From contig NC_067205.1 in the NCBI RefSeq assembly GCF_026262505.1, positions 19,031,645-19,095,644 on the forward strand: a DNA stretch of 64,000 nt. The letters run 5' to 3'. The notes below the pieces were generated by a model. It was not told the DNA's origin. It searched no databases and saw only the letters and a list, made by a program, of their open reading frames with translations. The position numbers and the translations under genes were made by a program. Source of the stretch: Trichomonas vaginalis G3 (taxonomy: Eukaryota; Parabasalia; Trichomonadida; Trichomonadidae). Shown in pieces: positions 62,487 to 64,000 of the stretch (its first letter is position 1; each line of letters opens with the position of its first letter).

Positions 62487-63239
62487 ATGTTTTATCCAAT
62501 CATCACAATTCGCGATATTTGGACTACGTTGAATCTTAAATCAGGAAAAGTTTACTTCAAAGCTTGCGTATGTGAGAAACCAAACTACAAAAGATTATAG
62601 ACTCTCAAAATAATCATAAACAAGAATTGCACAGGTCTTACAGATTTTTATGTTTCTCCGATGTTCAATGGCAATCCAAAACACCCATTCCCAGATTTCA
62701 TACCGATCGTCCCTACAGAAAACATCTTAAAGTGTCATTTGCTGATTCAATTTTATCATGTTGAAGAAAATTCTAAGATCAAAGAGAAAGCGATCGATAC
62801 AGCAGTTATTCCATTAAGTTGCATCTCAGGTAATAACAATACATCTGTAGAAGTCGAGCTTTTCGCAGAAGCAGGCAAAGTTTCTAAAGATGCCAACGTA
62901 ACTCTGCAAACACCAAAGAAATCAGAAGGTTTGTCATTACAGATCACTATCCCTCCATTCTACTTCCCTCCTCAAAACATGGCTACCGCATTGACTGATA
63001 ATTTCGATATTCCAAGTTTGTCTGGAGTTGACGAGTCATATGCTGATCTTTACATCATCCCTCTTTTCTGCCGACTTATTAAGAAGCGCGATTCTAAAGT
63101 TCTCCCAACATTGGTTAAATTATTGATCACATTTGGCGATGGCGGTAGAACATCACTTCGAAAGTGGTTGTTCAATCATTTCGATCCACAAACAATTGGT
63201 GATGACTTCCCAACATTCTATCCAGAAGCGATTAAAGTA
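62487..63239 (+). pseudogene. DOCK-family gene, copy 4, cut by mariner
   Basis: Same start and same in-frame TAG (62598-62600) as copies 2 and 3. DHR-1 is intact from the ATG at 62661. The frame is interrupted at 63239 by a mariner insertion after residues FYPEAIK. What follows the transposon lies beyond the window. Confidence 0.8.
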
Positions 63240-64000
63240 TAGGGTGTCCAAAGGTGCGTTTAGCACAGCGCTCTATATGAGACTATTAAAGGAGATATAT
63301 GCTGATTATAAATATATAATAAAAAATATGAATATATGTATATGATGAGTATGTTGTATTTTGGCGCCATGCCGGGATATAAAATGAATTTTGAGACAGG
63401 AGGCGGTTTCGCGGGAAATTTTGGCGGGATTTTTTCATTTTTTTAATGAATCATAAAGAAAACATCCTCGCTCTTGCAAAAAAATGCAAAGACTGTAAAA
63501 AAATCTACGAGATATTGGTAAAATGCTTCGGTATGGATGCTCCTAGCTATTCCACTGTAATGTATCATGTTAGGATGTATCACTTCATGAACAAAAAGGC
63601 GCCCATCATAAAAATTGACAAAAAATCGCCGGATCAAAGAAAAATCAAAGCAATTCTTCAAGCGCTAGATGAAGACCCAAGAGCATCACTCAGAAGGATA
63701 GAGGAGATGACAAAGATACCACGTACAACAGTCAGTTATTATCTGCACAATTATTTGAACTACAAACTAGCGTATACACGTTGGGTTCCGCACAACCTTA
63801 ATTCAGTTCAAAAAAAATCTAGAGTCCAATCTTCGAAAGAGCTCCTCTCTATATTGGGTGCGTATCAATCCAAGAAGTTTCGCTTTTTAGTAACAGGGGA
63901 CGAGTCTTGGTTTCAATATGCAACAGAAGCCAAAATCATGTGGATCCCGAAGGATGAAAATCCGCAAACATTCCCGAAGAAAAAAATTGACACACCAATG
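63240..64000 (+). mobile_element. Mariner-family DNA transposon, 5' part
   Basis: Begins at the DOCK break with TA then TAGGGTGTCCAAAGGTGCG, the probable terminal repeat. It carries a transposase gene from 63446 and continues past the window end. T. vaginalis is known for a highly abundant, uniform mariner (Tvmar1), and this fits, though identity to it was not tested. Confidence 0.75.
63446..64000 (+). CDS. Mariner transposase, N-terminal part
   Basis: Open for 185 codons to the window end without a stop. N-terminal helix-turn-helix regions (MNHKENILALAKKCKDCKKI; DPRASLRRIEEMTKIPRTTV) are followed by the linker typical of mariners (RWVPHNLNSVQKKSRVQSSK). The first catalytic aspartate lies in FLVTGDESWFQYA, matching the family GDE-W pattern. 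The catalytic partner residues lie beyond the window. The clean frame suggests a young copy. Confidence 0.85.
   Translation, partial: MNHKENILALAKKCKDCKKIYEILVKCFGMDAPSYSTVMYHVRMYHFMNKKAPIIKIDKKSPDQRKIKAILQALDEDPRASLRRIEEMTKIPRTTVSYYLHNYLNYKLAYTRWVPHNLNSVQKKSRVQSSKELLSILGAYQSKKFRFLVTGDESWFQYATEAKIMWIPKDENPQTFPKKKIDTPM

Noticed and set aside
1-64000. rRNA genes, bacterial operons, integrons
   Set aside because: No matching sequence; gene content and composition are those of a trichomonad nuclear repeat region.

Overview
The window looks like trichomonad nuclear DNA, most likely Trichomonas vaginalis (Tritrichomonas not excluded). It is AT-rich, no intron is needed to read its genes, and it holds near-identical duplicated host genes, two capsid-bearing Maverick/Polinton elements and the start of a mariner. 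The species call is inference from this mix; no species-specific marker was tested.

Host layer: a tandem array with a unit of about 7.23 kb. Each unit holds a DOCK-family (DHR-1/DHR-2) gene copy on +, then a 5'-truncated beta-helix-like surface gene and a single-pass membrane-protein gene on -. Partial or full copies lie at 1-828, 30061-39521, 55004-62233 and 62234-63239. All three DOCK copies whose 5' region is visible share one in-frame stop near the start, so a dead or alternatively started copy seems to have been amplified. The array has been hit by a 1,040-bp TTAA-flanked element (30362-31401), a 15.5-kb Polinton (39522-55003, TSD TTAAAG) and a mariner (from about 63240, running off the end). 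Undisturbed sister copies give clean empty sites for the Polinton and the TTAA element.

Between 829 and 30060 the array is replaced by unrelated DNA: an AT-rich stretch, a hairpin-rich foldback element (2337-3792), a GC-rich island with a 124-bp duplication (about 3950-4440), a 23.1-kb Maverick (4585-27732, 664-bp TIRs, TSD AATGA) and two tandem-repeat blocks (27836-28411 and 28901-29275).

Maverick 1 carries protein-primed DNA polymerase B, a retroviral-type integrase with a chromo-like tail, a packaging ATPase, major and minor capsid proteins, collagen-like and phage-tail-fibre-like proteins, two KilA-N-type proteins, a tRNA-like sequence and several unknown genes. Six copies of a GGTGAGATCTCACC palindrome sit in its TIRs and intergenic gaps. 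Element 2 shares the ATPase, capsid, fibre and integrase genes plus one unknown conserved family. Instead of PolB it carries a primase-polymerase/SF3-helicase region, flanked by inverted arrays of one repeat. Many genes of both elements start at TAAATG, like poxvirus-type late promoters. Both elements have intact ends but damaged interiors (about ten breaks in the first, about eight in the second), so they are treated as young fossils. I found no adenain-like protease in either.
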